From assembly GCA_019637955.1 (NCBI GenBank), contig JAHBUS010000004.1, positions 280,161 to 344,160 on the forward strand: a DNA stretch of 64,000 bases, in the 5' to 3' direction. How positions within the stretch are numbered: the first letter of the stretch is position 1; every line of letters starts with the position of its first letter. Of the stretch, positions 50,364-58,695 are shown piece after piece. The notes under the pieces were generated by a model that was not told where the DNA came from, did no database searches, and saw only the letters and a program-made list of their open reading frames with translations. This stretch comes from Pseudobdellovibrionaceae bacterium (GTDB lineage: Bacteria; Bdellovibrionota; Bdellovibrionia; Bdellovibrionales; Bdellovibrionaceae). Position numbers and translations under genes: made by a program.

Positions 50364-51707
50364 GTGAAGGCACTTCCGAAGAAAATCAGATTTGGCCAGT
50401 TTTTTGGAATCGTCGCATTCCTGGTGGTCATCATTTTCTCTGGCGTTGCCACGACGATTCAGATTTATCGTGATTTTGAGGAGGCAAAAGCCGCTCGCAT
50501 AGACCACCAAAATGTGGTTTCCAAACTTGCTGTTCAGACTTTGAGAGCACCACTGATTCAAGGCAGTTTTGTTGAAGTGCGGCTTCGGGCACAAAGCATA
50601 ATCCAGAACTCGCAAGTCGCTTGCGTAACGATTACGGCCAAAGATGTTCCTGTTACTAACTGCGAATCAGATTCTGAGAAAAAAGCGAGCCTTTATGCCG
50701 TAACTGACGAAGTGTTTTATGATGAAGCGCAAAGTGTTAGTGCCGCAACGGTGACTCTCTACTTTGATAATTCAGACATCTACCAATCGCTTCGTCAAAA
50801 AATTCAGTTTGCGGTTGTTGGAAACTCGGCCCTCGCGCTTCTCGTTTTGGGTATTTTGTTGTTTGCTAGTCGAATCATCAAACGTGATTTGAAGACTATC
50901 ATACTGGAATGCGAACGCCGCCCATCGCAAGAAACGCCAATTTACCTTGCTGAGTTTTCGTACCTCAGAGAGAAAATCAATTTTCACATGGACGCGGCAG
51001 AGGTGAACGCGGAAACTCGGGCTTCGGGTGAGCTGGCAAGACAGGTTAAGCATGATATTCGCTCGCCACTTGCAGCACTGAATAACACAATTAAATCACT
51101 CGTCCTGCCAGCCGACAAAAAGGCATTAATTCAAAGCGCAATTAAACGGATCAACGATATTGCAAACGACCTGCACCGCTCAAAATCCATTGTGTTGTCT
51201 GAAGAGATTGAGAATCAGCATACTGAGATCAAGAATCGCGTTTCTGAAATCGTATTCGCGGCAGTTGAGGAAAAGAAAATTCAATATAGAGATCGCGCTG
51301 GCCTTGCTTTCGATCTTCGGATTTCATCGGAAGCTCAAAACCTGACTTGCGCTTTGGATTCAAAAGAACTGAATAGGATTTTATCGAACGTGTTAGATAA
51401 CTCAGCAGAGGCGATAAAATCCGAAGGGCTTATCCGAGTTGACCTGTTCGGCGACGCAGAATCTGTACGCCTTTTGATTGTAGATACGGGTGTAGGCGTC
51501 CCGCCTGAACTAATTCCCACGCTTGGCGCAAAAGGAAAGACCTTTGGGAAAGAGAATGGCAGTGGGCTTGGGCTTTATCACGCCATAAACACGCTTGAAG
51601 GCGTCGGTGGAAGCCTAACCATCAATTCAGATGGGATTAGTGGCACCTGTGTTGAGATGCAAATTCCGCTTTCTCAAAGGCAGGAAACTTCCGCCAAAAT
51701 TCTGTAA
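50364..51707 (+). CDS. Sensor histidine kinase
   Basis: 447 residues. Two membrane helices (residues ~15-35 and ~150-170) enclose a periplasmic sensor domain of ~115 residues with two cysteines (QVACVTI, TNCESD). The cytoplasmic part has the H-box QVKHDIRSPLAAL with His230, N-box LSNVLDNSAEAI, G1 DTGVGVP and G2 ENGSGLGLYHA. No HAMP domain is obvious. Start GTG at 50364 is preferred to the TTG nine bases earlier by distance from AAGG. Likely phosphorylates the NtrC-class regulator at the head of the cluster, perhaps informed by the solute-binding protein. Confidence 0.92.
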   Translation: MKALPKKIRFGQFFGIVAFLVVIIFSGVATTIQIYRDFEEAKAARIDHQNVVSKLAVQTLRAPLIQGSFVEVRLRAQSIIQNSQVACVTITAKDVPVTNCESDSEKKASLYAVTDEVFYDEAQSVSAATVTLYFDNSDIYQSLRQKIQFAVVGNSALALLVLGILLFASRIIKRDLKTIILECERRPSQETPIYLAEFSYLREKINFHMDAAEVNAETRASGELARQVKHDIRSPLAALNNTIKSLVLPADKKALIQSAIKRINDIANDLHRSKSIVLSEEIENQHTEIKNRVSEIVFAAVEEKKIQYRDRAGLAFDLRISSEAQNLTCALDSKELNRILSNVLDNSAEAIKSEGLIRVDLFGDAESVRLLIVDTGVGVPPELIPTLGAKGKTFGKENGSGLGLYHAINTLEGVGGSLTINSDGISGTCVEMQIPLSQRQETSAKIL

Positions 51708-51908
51708 GCACTCCTAAAATTTGCAGTGCGTTCTATGTCTTAGATTTCAGATATTTACGCGAATCCTCTGCAATGATTTGCAGTCGTGTTGGTCTAAGCA
51801 GCAATAAATCAAAAAACTGAATTTGAAATTCATCAAAGATCACACCTCTTTAGGCAAAGGCACTCCACTTCCTAGTTTCGGCACAGACATTGATATGAAT
51901 ACTTTCGA

Positions 51909-51926
51909 GAGCTGAATCATCAGCTC
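51909..51926. promoter_or_regulatory. Short hairpin next to the ribosome site of the first conjugation-region gene
   Basis: GAGCTGA (51909-51915) pairs with TCAGCTC (51920-51926) around ATCA, directly before GAAAGGAAG and the ATG at 51941. It could modulate translation or end an upstream transcript. The 51708-51908 gap shows no gene. Confidence 0.4.
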
Positions 51927-51940
51927 CGAAAGGAAGCTAT

Positions 51941-52144
51941 ATGAAATTCATAAAACAGAGTCGAGAAACTGTCCCGCGCAGGATGGCATCAGTTTTTCGT
52001 GCGGCCACGCTGGTAGCAATGGGAATTTGTCGAGCGGTTTGGATAGTGCTTTTTGTTCCACCGATGGCACAAGAAAGAATCGACCAAACTCGCCATCGAG
52101 CGGCGGAACTATCGGGTTATTTCCAGAAACAGGGAGGAAGTTAA
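51941..52144 (+). CDS. Small basic protein, 67 residues
   Basis: Starts at an ATG with GAAAGGAAG upstream. Sequence has a basic N-terminus (KQSRETVPRRMASVFRA), one hydrophobic helix (ATLVAMGICRAVWIVLFVPP) and a polar tail. One membrane pass is likely. No family recognised. First of several small genes before the conjugation operon. Confidence 0.55.
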   Translation: MKFIKQSRETVPRRMASVFRAATLVAMGICRAVWIVLFVPPMAQERIDQTRHRAAELSGYFQKQGGS

Positions 52145-52145
52145 A

Positions 52146-52340
52146 ATGGAAAACAAAAATACGGCGGCATCTACTAAAGACGCAGAACAAGCGAAGAAGA
52201 AGCGCCTATCTGAAGCCTTAAATCTGCTGTCAGAGATGTTCGGAATCGAGTTCGGAAGCATAACTATCAAATTCCATAATGGAAAATGGAGTCCAAAAAT
52301 CGAAATCGAAAAGCGCGTCGTTGAAGAAGTGAAAGACTAG
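52146..52340 (+). CDS. Small hypothetical protein, 64 residues
   Basis: ATG at 52146 one base after the preceding stop, with GGGAGGAAG upstream. N-terminus is Lys/Glu-rich (TKDAEQAKKKRLSEALNLLS), then EMFGIEFGSITIKFHNGKWS and a charged end. Alpha/beta composition, cytoplasmic. No family recognised. Confidence 0.6.
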   Translation: MENKNTAASTKDAEQAKKKRLSEALNLLSEMFGIEFGSITIKFHNGKWSPKIEIEKRVVEEVKD

Positions 52341-52481
52341 AGAAAGCGCCTACCCTAAAAAGGGCGGCTATGTGTAGCAAAGGCAACGCTGACCACTACA
52401 AAGGAAGCGGAGCCGTGAAGTTGGCCTTAACCACATCAGACTTAGGAATCTGATCGGCTGGACTTCTGAAAGGAATCCAAA
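52341..52481 (+). other. Structured-looking leader before the sigma region 4-like gene
   Basis: Several nested pairings can be drawn: CGGCT (52365-52369) with AGCCG (52411-52415), enclosing TGTAG (52373-52377) with CTACA (52396-52400), a CCCT/AGGG stem at 52353-52364, and ATCAGA (52435-52440) with TCTGAT (52449-52454). It does not match a riboswitch consensus I know. GAAAGG at 52468-52473 is the ribosome site of the next gene. Confidence 0.35.
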
Positions 52482-53048
52482 ATGGATTCGATCAATCATG
52501 TTGCCTCTGACCAGGCTCTAACCTCCGTTCATTCGGAAAAACCTTGGCTCAACAAAAAAGGTCACGCTCTCAGCGAACGCGATCTAAAAGAGGTATCTAA
52601 GGGCTGGGATCAAGAAACTTGGGAGAAATATCTAAATTCTCTCGACGGAACTTTATCTGACCAACAGCTAAAGCCTTACGAGTATGATTACCTTGCTGAA
52701 AATGCAGAGCTTACCTGTTGGGACTTGTCACAATCGAGCGCGGATAATGGGGCAAAAGACTTTGTAGCCAGTCTCCTAAAGCTCCTCACGCCTCAACAGC
52801 AGAGAATTATCCAGATGAACTTCTGGGAAGGCCGCAGCGAGCGTTATATCGCCGAGGAGCTGCAAGTTTCCCGTAACACCGTCAAAACGCTGAAAAAGCG
52901 AGTTCTTCGCAGATTGGCCCGCCACTTAAAGGGGGTGTCACCCATCTCGCCATTAGTGAAAGGGGAAGAAAATTCCTCGGTCACGAAGGGAGGAAAGGAT
53001 GAAGGGAATCATCTGCTGGCTGACGGCCGTTTGGCGGAAGCTGTTTAA
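52482..53048 (+). CDS. Sigma-70 region 4-like HTH protein
   Basis: 188 residues. The C-terminal half contains LLTPQQQRIIQMNFWEGRSE and RYIAEELQVSRNTVKTLKKR, the region 4 helix-turn-helix of sigma factors and ArpU-like phage regulators. No region 2 is present, so it cannot act as a full sigma factor by itself. The first ~90 residues are acidic and unassigned. The tail (GVSPISPLVKGEENSSVTKG) looks like an inserted low-complexity stretch. Probably a regulator of the conjugation operon. Confidence 0.75.
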   Translation: MDSINHVASDQALTSVHSEKPWLNKKGHALSERDLKEVSKGWDQETWEKYLNSLDGTLSDQQLKPYEYDYLAENAELTCWDLSQSSADNGAKDFVASLLKLLTPQQQRIIQMNFWEGRSERYIAEELQVSRNTVKTLKKRVLRRLARHLKGVSPISPLVKGEENSSVTKGGKDEGNHLLADGRLAEAV

Positions 53049-53130
53049 GAAAGAAGAATATACGTTTGAGGATTGGCAACGCCTAGAGTTTCGAGATCGA
53101 AAACCCACCCATACGAGAGGGCACGAATGA
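52999..53130 (+). CDS. Small protein, 43 residues, between two sigma-like genes
   Basis: An ATG with AGGAAAGG immediately upstream opens a 43-codon frame (MKGIICWLTAVWRKLFKKEE ... FRDRKPTHTRGHE). It overlaps the 3' end of the preceding gene in another frame and its stop overlaps the next ATG (ATGA at 53127-53130). A short hydrophobic helix is followed by a charged tail. Spacing and overlaps strongly suggest a real coupled gene. No family recognised. Confidence 0.55.
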   Translation: MKGIICWLTAVWRKLFKKEEYTFEDWQRLEFRDRKPTHTRGHE

Positions 53131-53408
53131 AACAAACGATCTTGAAAAAGGCTGCCGATCTTCTACCTGAGAGAAGTCCTGAGAAAGAAAAAGATTTGCG
53201 ACTCCTCTACGAACTTATGCCGAGCTTGAGCGATGAAGGCATCTTAGCCATTTACTTCCGATTCTGGGAGCGGCTGTTGATCGAAGACATTGCTAAAATT
53301 CTCGGCCTTTCGTGGAACGAGACAAACAAACTTATTGAGAACTCCATCAAAGAACTGCGTAACGGATTTCTGAAGAATCAAATGAGTGGGCGGCCCATAG
53401 CCGCATAA
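53127..53408 (+). CDS. Second sigma-70 region 4-like small HTH protein
   Basis: 93 residues: a helical N-terminus with LRLLYELMPSLSDEGILAIY and a region 4-like HTH (LLIEDIAKILGLSWNETNKL, then IENSIKELRNGFL). GAGAGGG stands before the ATG. Like its neighbour it lacks region 2. The pair, coupled through the 43-residue protein, looks like a small regulatory module of the conjugative element. Confidence 0.7.
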   Translation: MKQTILKKAADLLPERSPEKEKDLRLLYELMPSLSDEGILAIYFRFWERLLIEDIAKILGLSWNETNKLIENSIKELRNGFLKNQMSGRPIAA

Positions 53409-53448
53409 AGAAACGAAAACAAATTTTAATAAAAGAGAGGTTTTTCCT

Positions 53449-53889
53449 ATGGAAAAGCAAATGAACACTGTTGCCAAAAATGGCAACGAATTAAACCAGT
53501 ATTTTCGCTTTCAAGTCTTTCAAGCAATCAAAGACGTGAGCGGAAAGTTGAAAAAAACAAAAAGCGTGGGCATGGCCTACCTCAAAGACGGCCAGAACAT
53601 TTTCAGTCTCCGACTGTGGATGTTTTCGTGGGATCGGTACTACATTCTTCCCCACAAAGACGATCCATCCAAATATCTCGTGATGACAAGGGAGCCGAAC
53701 AAAAGCCCCAAAGCTCGCACGAAGTATTTTTGGAACATTGTCGGGAACGGGACTGTCGATTCTGTTCAAGGAATTATCGAGCTTGAGTTCGATCTTTTGA
53801 GTAAGCCCATCTACGTCAATATCCACCCCGAACCATCTGCTCGCGCAAATGACTTGCCCGAGCCTGAATCGTTCGATCAGGCGGCGTAG
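53449..53889 (+). CDS. Hypothetical protein of the conjugation region
   Basis: 146 residues, no signal peptide. Strand-rich middle with SLRLWMFSWDRYYILPHKDD, KYLVMTREPNKSPKARTKYF and IIELEFDLLSKPIYVNIHPE; acidic end. AGAGAGG precedes the ATG. No family recognised. It sits between the regulators and the VirB2 gene in the same direction. Confidence 0.65.
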   Translation: MEKQMNTVAKNGNELNQYFRFQVFQAIKDVSGKLKKTKSVGMAYLKDGQNIFSLRLWMFSWDRYYILPHKDDPSKYLVMTREPNKSPKARTKYFWNIVGNGTVDSVQGIIELEFDLLSKPIYVNIHPEPSARANDLPEPESFDQAA

Positions 53890-53953
53890 GTTTTAGAGAA
53901 TCCAACTGCGAGATCATTTGAGCTTTCCTTTGATTTTTTTAAAAGGAGCAAAA

Positions 53954-54241
53954 ATGAAAAACGAAAAATATCTGATTCTCTTTGGTCTGATGATTCTTTC
54001 GATGGTGCTCGTTCCAGACTTCGCTCATGCGAGTCTGGAATCAAGTCTCATCGGGATCAAGTCGAAGTTGACGGGCGTAATCCTGCCACTTCTGTCTGTG
54101 ATCGGGATTGCGATTGCCGCGATTTCCTTCTTCACAGGTAATCCGAACGCCAAGCAGCACATCATCTATGCGGTGCTTGGCTGTATGTTCGGGTTCGGCG
54201 CACAGGCCATCGTGGACTTTATCGCCCAAACGGTTCGCTAA
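53954..54241 (+). CDS. virB2: VirB2/TrbC-family pilin
   Basis: 95 residues: a long signal-like N-terminus (MKNEKYLILFGLMILSMVLV, PDFAHA cleavage), then two hydrophobic helices (LTGVILPLLSVIGIAIAAIS and HIIYAVLGCMFGFGAQAIVD) split by a short polar loop. This is the typical two-helix pilin of type IV secretion systems. AAAAGGAG is placed correctly for the ATG at 53954. First structural gene of the conjugation operon. Confidence 0.9.
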   Translation: MKNEKYLILFGLMILSMVLVPDFAHASLESSLIGIKSKLTGVILPLLSVIGIAIAAISFFTGNPNAKQHIIYAVLGCMFGFGAQAIVDFIAQTVR

Positions 54242-54253
54242 GGATGGTGAACA

Positions 54254-54580
54254 ATGGACGATGAACTTCTAACGAGCCGAGTCCCGCGAGCGTTGGAAAT
54301 GAAATCAAAACTTTTCGGATATGAGCTATCCGATTTGCTTTTGATCTTTATGAACCTCGCTGTGACCAACCTTGTTTTCGGGGCTACGTCCTTTCGCTAC
54401 CTCATGGTGTGGGGAACAACGCTTTTCTTGGCGTTGTTCCTCTTCTTTGCGAAGCGCGGAAGACCCGACAACTATTTGCAACACCTAATCGAGCATTATG
54501 TACGCCCAGCCTACTTTGCGGCTGGACGCGGCGACAGAATTTATCGTCGCTATTTCAAGAAGGAAGAGAAAGATGAATAA
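54254..54580 (+). CDS. virB3: VirB3/TrbD/TraL-like inner-membrane T4SS protein
   Basis: 108 residues. N-terminal LTSRVPRALEMKSKLFGYEL and a membrane hairpin (LLLIFMNLAVTNLVFG and YLMVWGTTLFLALFLFFAKR) followed by RPDNYLQHLIEHYVRP, as in VirB3/TraL proteins that assist VirB4. Located between VirB2 and VirB4 in the canonical order; overlaps the VirB4 start by eight bases. Confidence 0.85.
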   Translation: MDDELLTSRVPRALEMKSKLFGYELSDLLLIFMNLAVTNLVFGATSFRYLMVWGTTLFLALFLFFAKRGRPDNYLQHLIEHYVRPAYFAAGRGDRIYRRYFKKEEKDE

Positions 54581-57089
54581 GAAATTAAAAGACGCAGCTC
54601 TTGCGGAGGAGTTGCCTTATTGGGATTTCATCGACGGTCCGCAGGCTCATGCGATCCTCTTTGACGGCTCCCTTGTGGGTGGCCTCAAAGTCGGACTTAT
54701 CGACGTTGAGTGCTTTGACGAAGCCAAAACAAACAGCCTCACACTGGGTCTGCGATCTGCTCTTAACTCCATTTCGGAAGGAACGAGTTTGCAGTTCGTT
54801 CTTGGGGTGAGATCGGATTTCTCGGACGTATTGACCGCACATTCTCAAGGGAAAATCGAAAATATTCACCCACTTGTTCAGAGCATCGCGGACTATCGAG
54901 AGAAAAAACTGAACAAGGCCATGATGGATGGTGAACTCTACAGGCCAGAGCTCTTCATTTATGTGCGTGTTCCTGTGGTGGAAGCCAAAGCCGTCAGCAT
55001 TTTCAAGAAGAAAGAGCTGTTTTCAGAAAAGGCCGCTGAAGCCTACGAGGAAACACTGGAAGTCTTGGGGCAAAATATCGAAACGCTTGTTTCGAGTTTT
55101 GAAGCCTTGGGGATTTCATGCCGCGAGCTCAATCGCAATGAAATTCTTGAAAACGTCTATGAGTTTTTGAATCCGAAGCGATCCACTGGCGAGCCAACGC
55201 CTATGGTGAAAACTTTCGATGAGAGCGACATTGAAAAAGATGTTTTGGCTGAGGTGGATTGGTTAGCTACGCAATCCCCACGGGAGCAACTGGTCTTCGG
55301 CGATCTGGTTTTGGGCTTTGAGCAATTCACCCTCGATGGCTTTTACCTTCGGGTAATTACTCTCAAAACCCTACCGGAAGTCACCTATGCCGGGATGATT
55401 GCGGACTTCTTGCGTCTGCCGTTTCACTACGACTTGATTTTATCGCTCGATGTGCCGCCACAGGCAAGCGAGATGGCGAAGCTCAATCAAAAGCGCAAGA
55501 TGGCGCACTCGATGGCCGTCACGAGTGGCAATAAGGCCAGCGATCTTGAGAGTGAAACGAAACTCTCCTCCACCGAGGAGTTGATTCGAGAACTTTTGAA
55601 CACGGGCCAGCGTATTTACGCTGTTCAACTGAGCGTGGTCTTGAAGGCCCCCGCTACACCCGAAGGTACAAAACGCTTGAACCGTGATGTGCGAGAAGTG
55701 TTGTCCCGATTTCGGGCCTTGCAAGGAGCCGAGGGGCTAGAGGAAAGCGTGGGCGCGTGGAAGGTGCTAAAAGGCAATCTTCCCGCAGCCCCGCTTTCTT
55801 TGGAACGTGCGCGGAAAATGAAAACCAATAACCTCGCAGATTTCCTTCCGGTCTATGGGCCGCGTGAAGGCGACCGCGATCCGGTGGTTCTCTTTCGCAA
55901 TCGCTTGAATGGCCTTGTGAGCTTCAATGCCTTTGACCCAGGACTGCCGAACTACAATTCGCTGGTCACGGGTTCATCCGGCGCGGGTAAGTCATTCTTG
56001 AACAACTGCATTCTGCTTCAAGAGCTTGCCCGTGGGCTTCGCGTGTTCATCATCGACATAGGAGGATCGTACAAGAAGCTGACCGAATCTTTGGGAGGCC
56101 AATACCTTGAGATCAACCTATCTGAACAATACCGGATCAATCCATTTGATCTTCCTGATCCAACTCAAGAGCCAAGCAACCAGAAAATAAAATCGTTGCT
56201 GGCGTGTGTGGAAAGCATGGTCAGCGAGGATGAAAAGGCAAAACTTCCGAAACTCGACCGCGCATTGTTAGAGCGAGCGATCATCGAGCTTTACAAAAGC
56301 CGCAGAGCCAAGGGTGAGGTGCCAACATTGAGCGATCTTGCCCGCTATCTCTCGGCGTTTGAAGAAGATTCGATGCGAGCGGTGTCGAAGATGCTTTATC
56401 TCTGGACGGGAGAGCGCCCCTACGGGCGGCTTCTTGACGGAGTGGGAAGTCTCCGCACAGATGCTTCGATCTGCACCTTCGACTTGAAAGGGTTATCGGC
56501 ATATCCCGATCTACAGAGTGTGATGATCTTGATTTTGACGGACTTCATTCTCACTCAGGTTGAGGGAGATCGAACGACGAAAAAGCGGATCATTCTTGAT
56601 GAGGCATGGGAGCTGTTGAAGTCCAAGGCGGCGGCTTCGTTCATGGAGTATTGCGCGAGAACGCTTAGAAAAACTGGTTCGGGAATTACCTTCATCACGC
56701 AAGGCGTGGAAGAGATCGTGGCAAGCCCTATTGGGCCAGCCATTCTCAACAACACGGCAACGAAGTTCATCATGCTTCAACGTGGAGACTCGGAAATCTT
56801 GCGCGAAACGCTAAAGCTGAACGATCAGGAACTTGGCCTCATTCACTCTCTTGGACAAAAGAAAGGTGAATTTTCTGAGGGCTTTATGATCGAAGGCGAT
56901 CACCGTCAAGTAGTTCGGATCTATCCAAGCCCTTTTGAATACTGGCTATCGACTTCGGATGCTCAAGACAATGCGTATCTCGGCACACTTCGAGATTCGG
57001 GATTTGATTTGGTTCAGGCGATTGAGAAGGCAGCACTTGTCTATCCAAACGGCGTGGCTCAGGGAGCCTCGAAAGGAAGTGCAGCATGA
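54573..57089 (+). CDS. virB4: T4SS ATPase VirB4/TraC/TrbE
   Basis: 838 residues. N-terminal ~400 residues are the VirB4 membrane-associated domain. The C-terminal RecA-like ATPase has Walker A TGSSGAGKSFLNN near residue 468, IIDIGGSYKKL, Walker B RIILDEAWELL near residue 670, and FITQGVEEIVAS. Energises pilus assembly and substrate transfer at the inner membrane. Start at 54573 follows AGGAAGAG and overlaps the VirB3 stop. Overlaps the next gene by four bases (ATGA). Confidence 0.95.
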   Translation: MNKKLKDAALAEELPYWDFIDGPQAHAILFDGSLVGGLKVGLIDVECFDEAKTNSLTLGLRSALNSISEGTSLQFVLGVRSDFSDVLTAHSQGKIENIHPLVQSIADYREKKLNKAMMDGELYRPELFIYVRVPVVEAKAVSIFKKKELFSEKAAEAYEETLEVLGQNIETLVSSFEALGISCRELNRNEILENVYEFLNPKRSTGEPTPMVKTFDESDIEKDVLAEVDWLATQSPREQLVFGDLVLGFEQFTLDGFYLRVITLKTLPEVTYAGMIADFLRLPFHYDLILSLDVPPQASEMAKLNQKRKMAHSMAVTSGNKASDLESETKLSSTEELIRELLNTGQRIYAVQLSVVLKAPATPEGTKRLNRDVREVLSRFRALQGAEGLEESVGAWKVLKGNLPAAPLSLERARKMKTNNLADFLPVYGPREGDRDPVVLFRNRLNGLVSFNAFDPGLPNYNSLVTGSSGAGKSFLNNCILLQELARGLRVFIIDIGGSYKKLTESLGGQYLEINLSEQYRINPFDLPDPTQEPSNQKIKSLLACVESMVSEDEKAKLPKLDRALLERAIIELYKSRRAKGEVPTLSDLARYLSAFEEDSMRAVSKMLYLWTGERPYGRLLDGVGSLRTDASICTFDLKGLSAYPDLQSVMILILTDFILTQVEGDRTTKKRIILDEAWELLKSKAAASFMEYCARTLRKTGSGITFITQGVEEIVASPIGPAILNNTATKFIMLQRGDSEILRETLKLNDQELGLIHSLGQKKGEFSEGFMIEGDHRQVVRIYPSPFEYWLSTSDAQDNAYLGTLRDSGFDLVQAIEKAALVYPNGVAQGASKGSAA

Positions 57090-57790
57090 AAAAGATGAAG
57101 AAACTTTTTATTGTGGGGATTTTGTGTCTTTCCATCACCATACCAAAACCCGCGAAAGCGGATTTGTTCGGTGGCGATGTGGCTGTCTTGATGCAGATTC
57201 TCGCCAATGCAATTCAACAACTGGCACAGCTTGAGAAAATTTTATCCACAGGTGGAGATACCTTGGGCTTACTCAGAGACATTAATCGAGGGATCAGGGA
57301 TGGCCTCACGGTTATGCAGATGTTGAACCCGCGCTTCAACCCTGGAATTTACGGGAATCTTGAGACAGCCGATCAGGTGCTAAGGATCATTGACGATTTG
57401 TATGGGAAGATCCCACAAACGGCGGAACTTCGTTTGCAGCAAGCACAAGATCAGTCAGCCTCGGAGAGCATTTCCATGAATGGAACGCTCTTTCGATTTG
57501 CGGATCAGGCCGACGAGGAAAGCAAACGAATTTTTGCTCACTCACAAGATGTAAGCCCGCAAGGTGCTGCGAAACTGACCGCGCAGAGCATGGCGGTTCT
57601 GATTGGAGTCACAACGCAAGTTCTTCGTACCAATTCGATGATGCTAAAAGCGATGGGCGAAAACATGGCGCTTCAAAACCGAAAGGAAAAACTGCAATCG
57701 GCGCAGTTCCGAGCGCAGTACGACGGCCTATCTGATGGCTTTGGCAAACTTCCGAGGGAAACCAAACTCGGCAACCTCAAAGGAGATTAG
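57086..57790 (+). CDS. VirB5/TrbJ-like exported T4SS protein
   Basis: 234 residues with a signal peptide (MKKMKKLFIVGILCLSITIP, cleavage after AKA). The mature part is helical and Gln/Leu-rich (VAVLMQILANAIQQLAQLEK, ending in RAQYDGLSDGFGKLPRETKL), as in TrbJ/VirB5 minor pilins. Position between VirB4 and VirB6 supports the call. Expected in the periplasm or at the pilus tip. Confidence 0.82.
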   Translation: MKKMKKLFIVGILCLSITIPKPAKADLFGGDVAVLMQILANAIQQLAQLEKILSTGGDTLGLLRDINRGIRDGLTVMQMLNPRFNPGIYGNLETADQVLRIIDDLYGKIPQTAELRLQQAQDQSASESISMNGTLFRFADQADEESKRIFAHSQDVSPQGAAKLTAQSMAVLIGVTTQVLRTNSMMLKAMGENMALQNRKEKLQSAQFRAQYDGLSDGFGKLPRETKLGNLKGD

Positions 57791-57793
57791 CCT

Positions 57794-58684
57794 ATGCCAG
57801 ATTTTAATTTGATGGGTTCACTCATGCGCGATCTTCATCAAGAGTTCGTGCGAATGTACTACTTGATGTTACCAGTATTCTTTTGTCTTTCCATTGCGGT
57901 CACTTGGTTACGATCACCAGGAAGCAGCATTGATTTTATTGATGTGCTTAAACGAGCAATGATTTCAACACTACTTCTTGCTGCCTTCCCTGAGATCAGT
58001 CAGAGCATTGTTTTTGTGGCCGATGGTATTGCAGAAAAGATCGACTCCATGAATACGCTCGATGCCGTGATCCAGATGGCAAAGGAAAAGAGCGAGGGTT
58101 ATCCAGCAGGAAGCGCGAGCATCCTTCTCGGATTCAACGATCTTCTGATGGCGGTACTCACGTTTTTGAGCTTCCTAATTCTCTTCATTGCCCGCTACCT
58201 GATGATTGCCATGTATCACTTCTTCTGGGTGTTCTACATGGTATCGGCTCCGCTCTTACTGCTGTTCAATTTGTTTCCAGCAACGGGAAACATTACAGCC
58301 AACCTCTTTCGAGGAATGATCGAGGTGGCGTGTTGGAAAATTATCTGGGCGATCTTAGGGGCTATGCTTGCTTCGTTGGCCTTTGGAGATGCGTATAAAA
58401 CGGAAGGTGCCTATGTGACCATTGTCGTGATGAATTTCGTCATTGCGATTGCGATGCTCGCTACTCCTCTTTTCGTGAAATCTCTTGGAAGCCAAGGAGC
58501 ACAAGCCATGTCGTCAGGGATCGGACAGCAAGCTGTGGCAGCAATGGCTGCGGTTCCGACCAAAGGAATGTCGCTCGCGGTAAAAGGTAAAGCGGCTTAC
58601 TCCGGCGCGAGTGGATATGCCAAAAACAAAATTGCGAATTACCAAGCTGAGAAGAAACGTAAGCGGGATATGTACCGCTACTAA
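57794..58684 (+). CDS. VirB6/TrbL-like polytopic T4SS protein
   Basis: 296 residues with six to seven membrane helices (e.g. MISTLLLAAFPEISQSIVFV, LMAVLTFLSFLILFIARYLM, APLLLLFNLFP, IIWAILGAMLASLAFG, IAIAMLATPLFV) and a basic cytoplasmic tail (YQAEKKRKRDMYRY). The layout and position match VirB6/TrbL, the inner-membrane channel component. The conserved tryptophan region (EVACWKIIWAI) is present. Confidence 0.85.
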   Translation: MPDFNLMGSLMRDLHQEFVRMYYLMLPVFFCLSIAVTWLRSPGSSIDFIDVLKRAMISTLLLAAFPEISQSIVFVADGIAEKIDSMNTLDAVIQMAKEKSEGYPAGSASILLGFNDLLMAVLTFLSFLILFIARYLMIAMYHFFWVFYMVSAPLLLLFNLFPATGNITANLFRGMIEVACWKIIWAILGAMLASLAFGDAYKTEGAYVTIVVMNFVIAIAMLATPLFVKSLGSQGAQAMSSGIGQQAVAAMAAVPTKGMSLAVKGKAAYSGASGYAKNKIANYQAEKKRKRDMYRY

Positions 58685-58695
58685 AAAAGGAATTT

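Noticed and set aside
52341..52481. c-di-GMP-type or other known riboswitch
   Set aside because: Some GCAAAGG/GGAAGCGG pieces recall GEMM-like RNAs but the order and the conserved core do not match any consensus I know.
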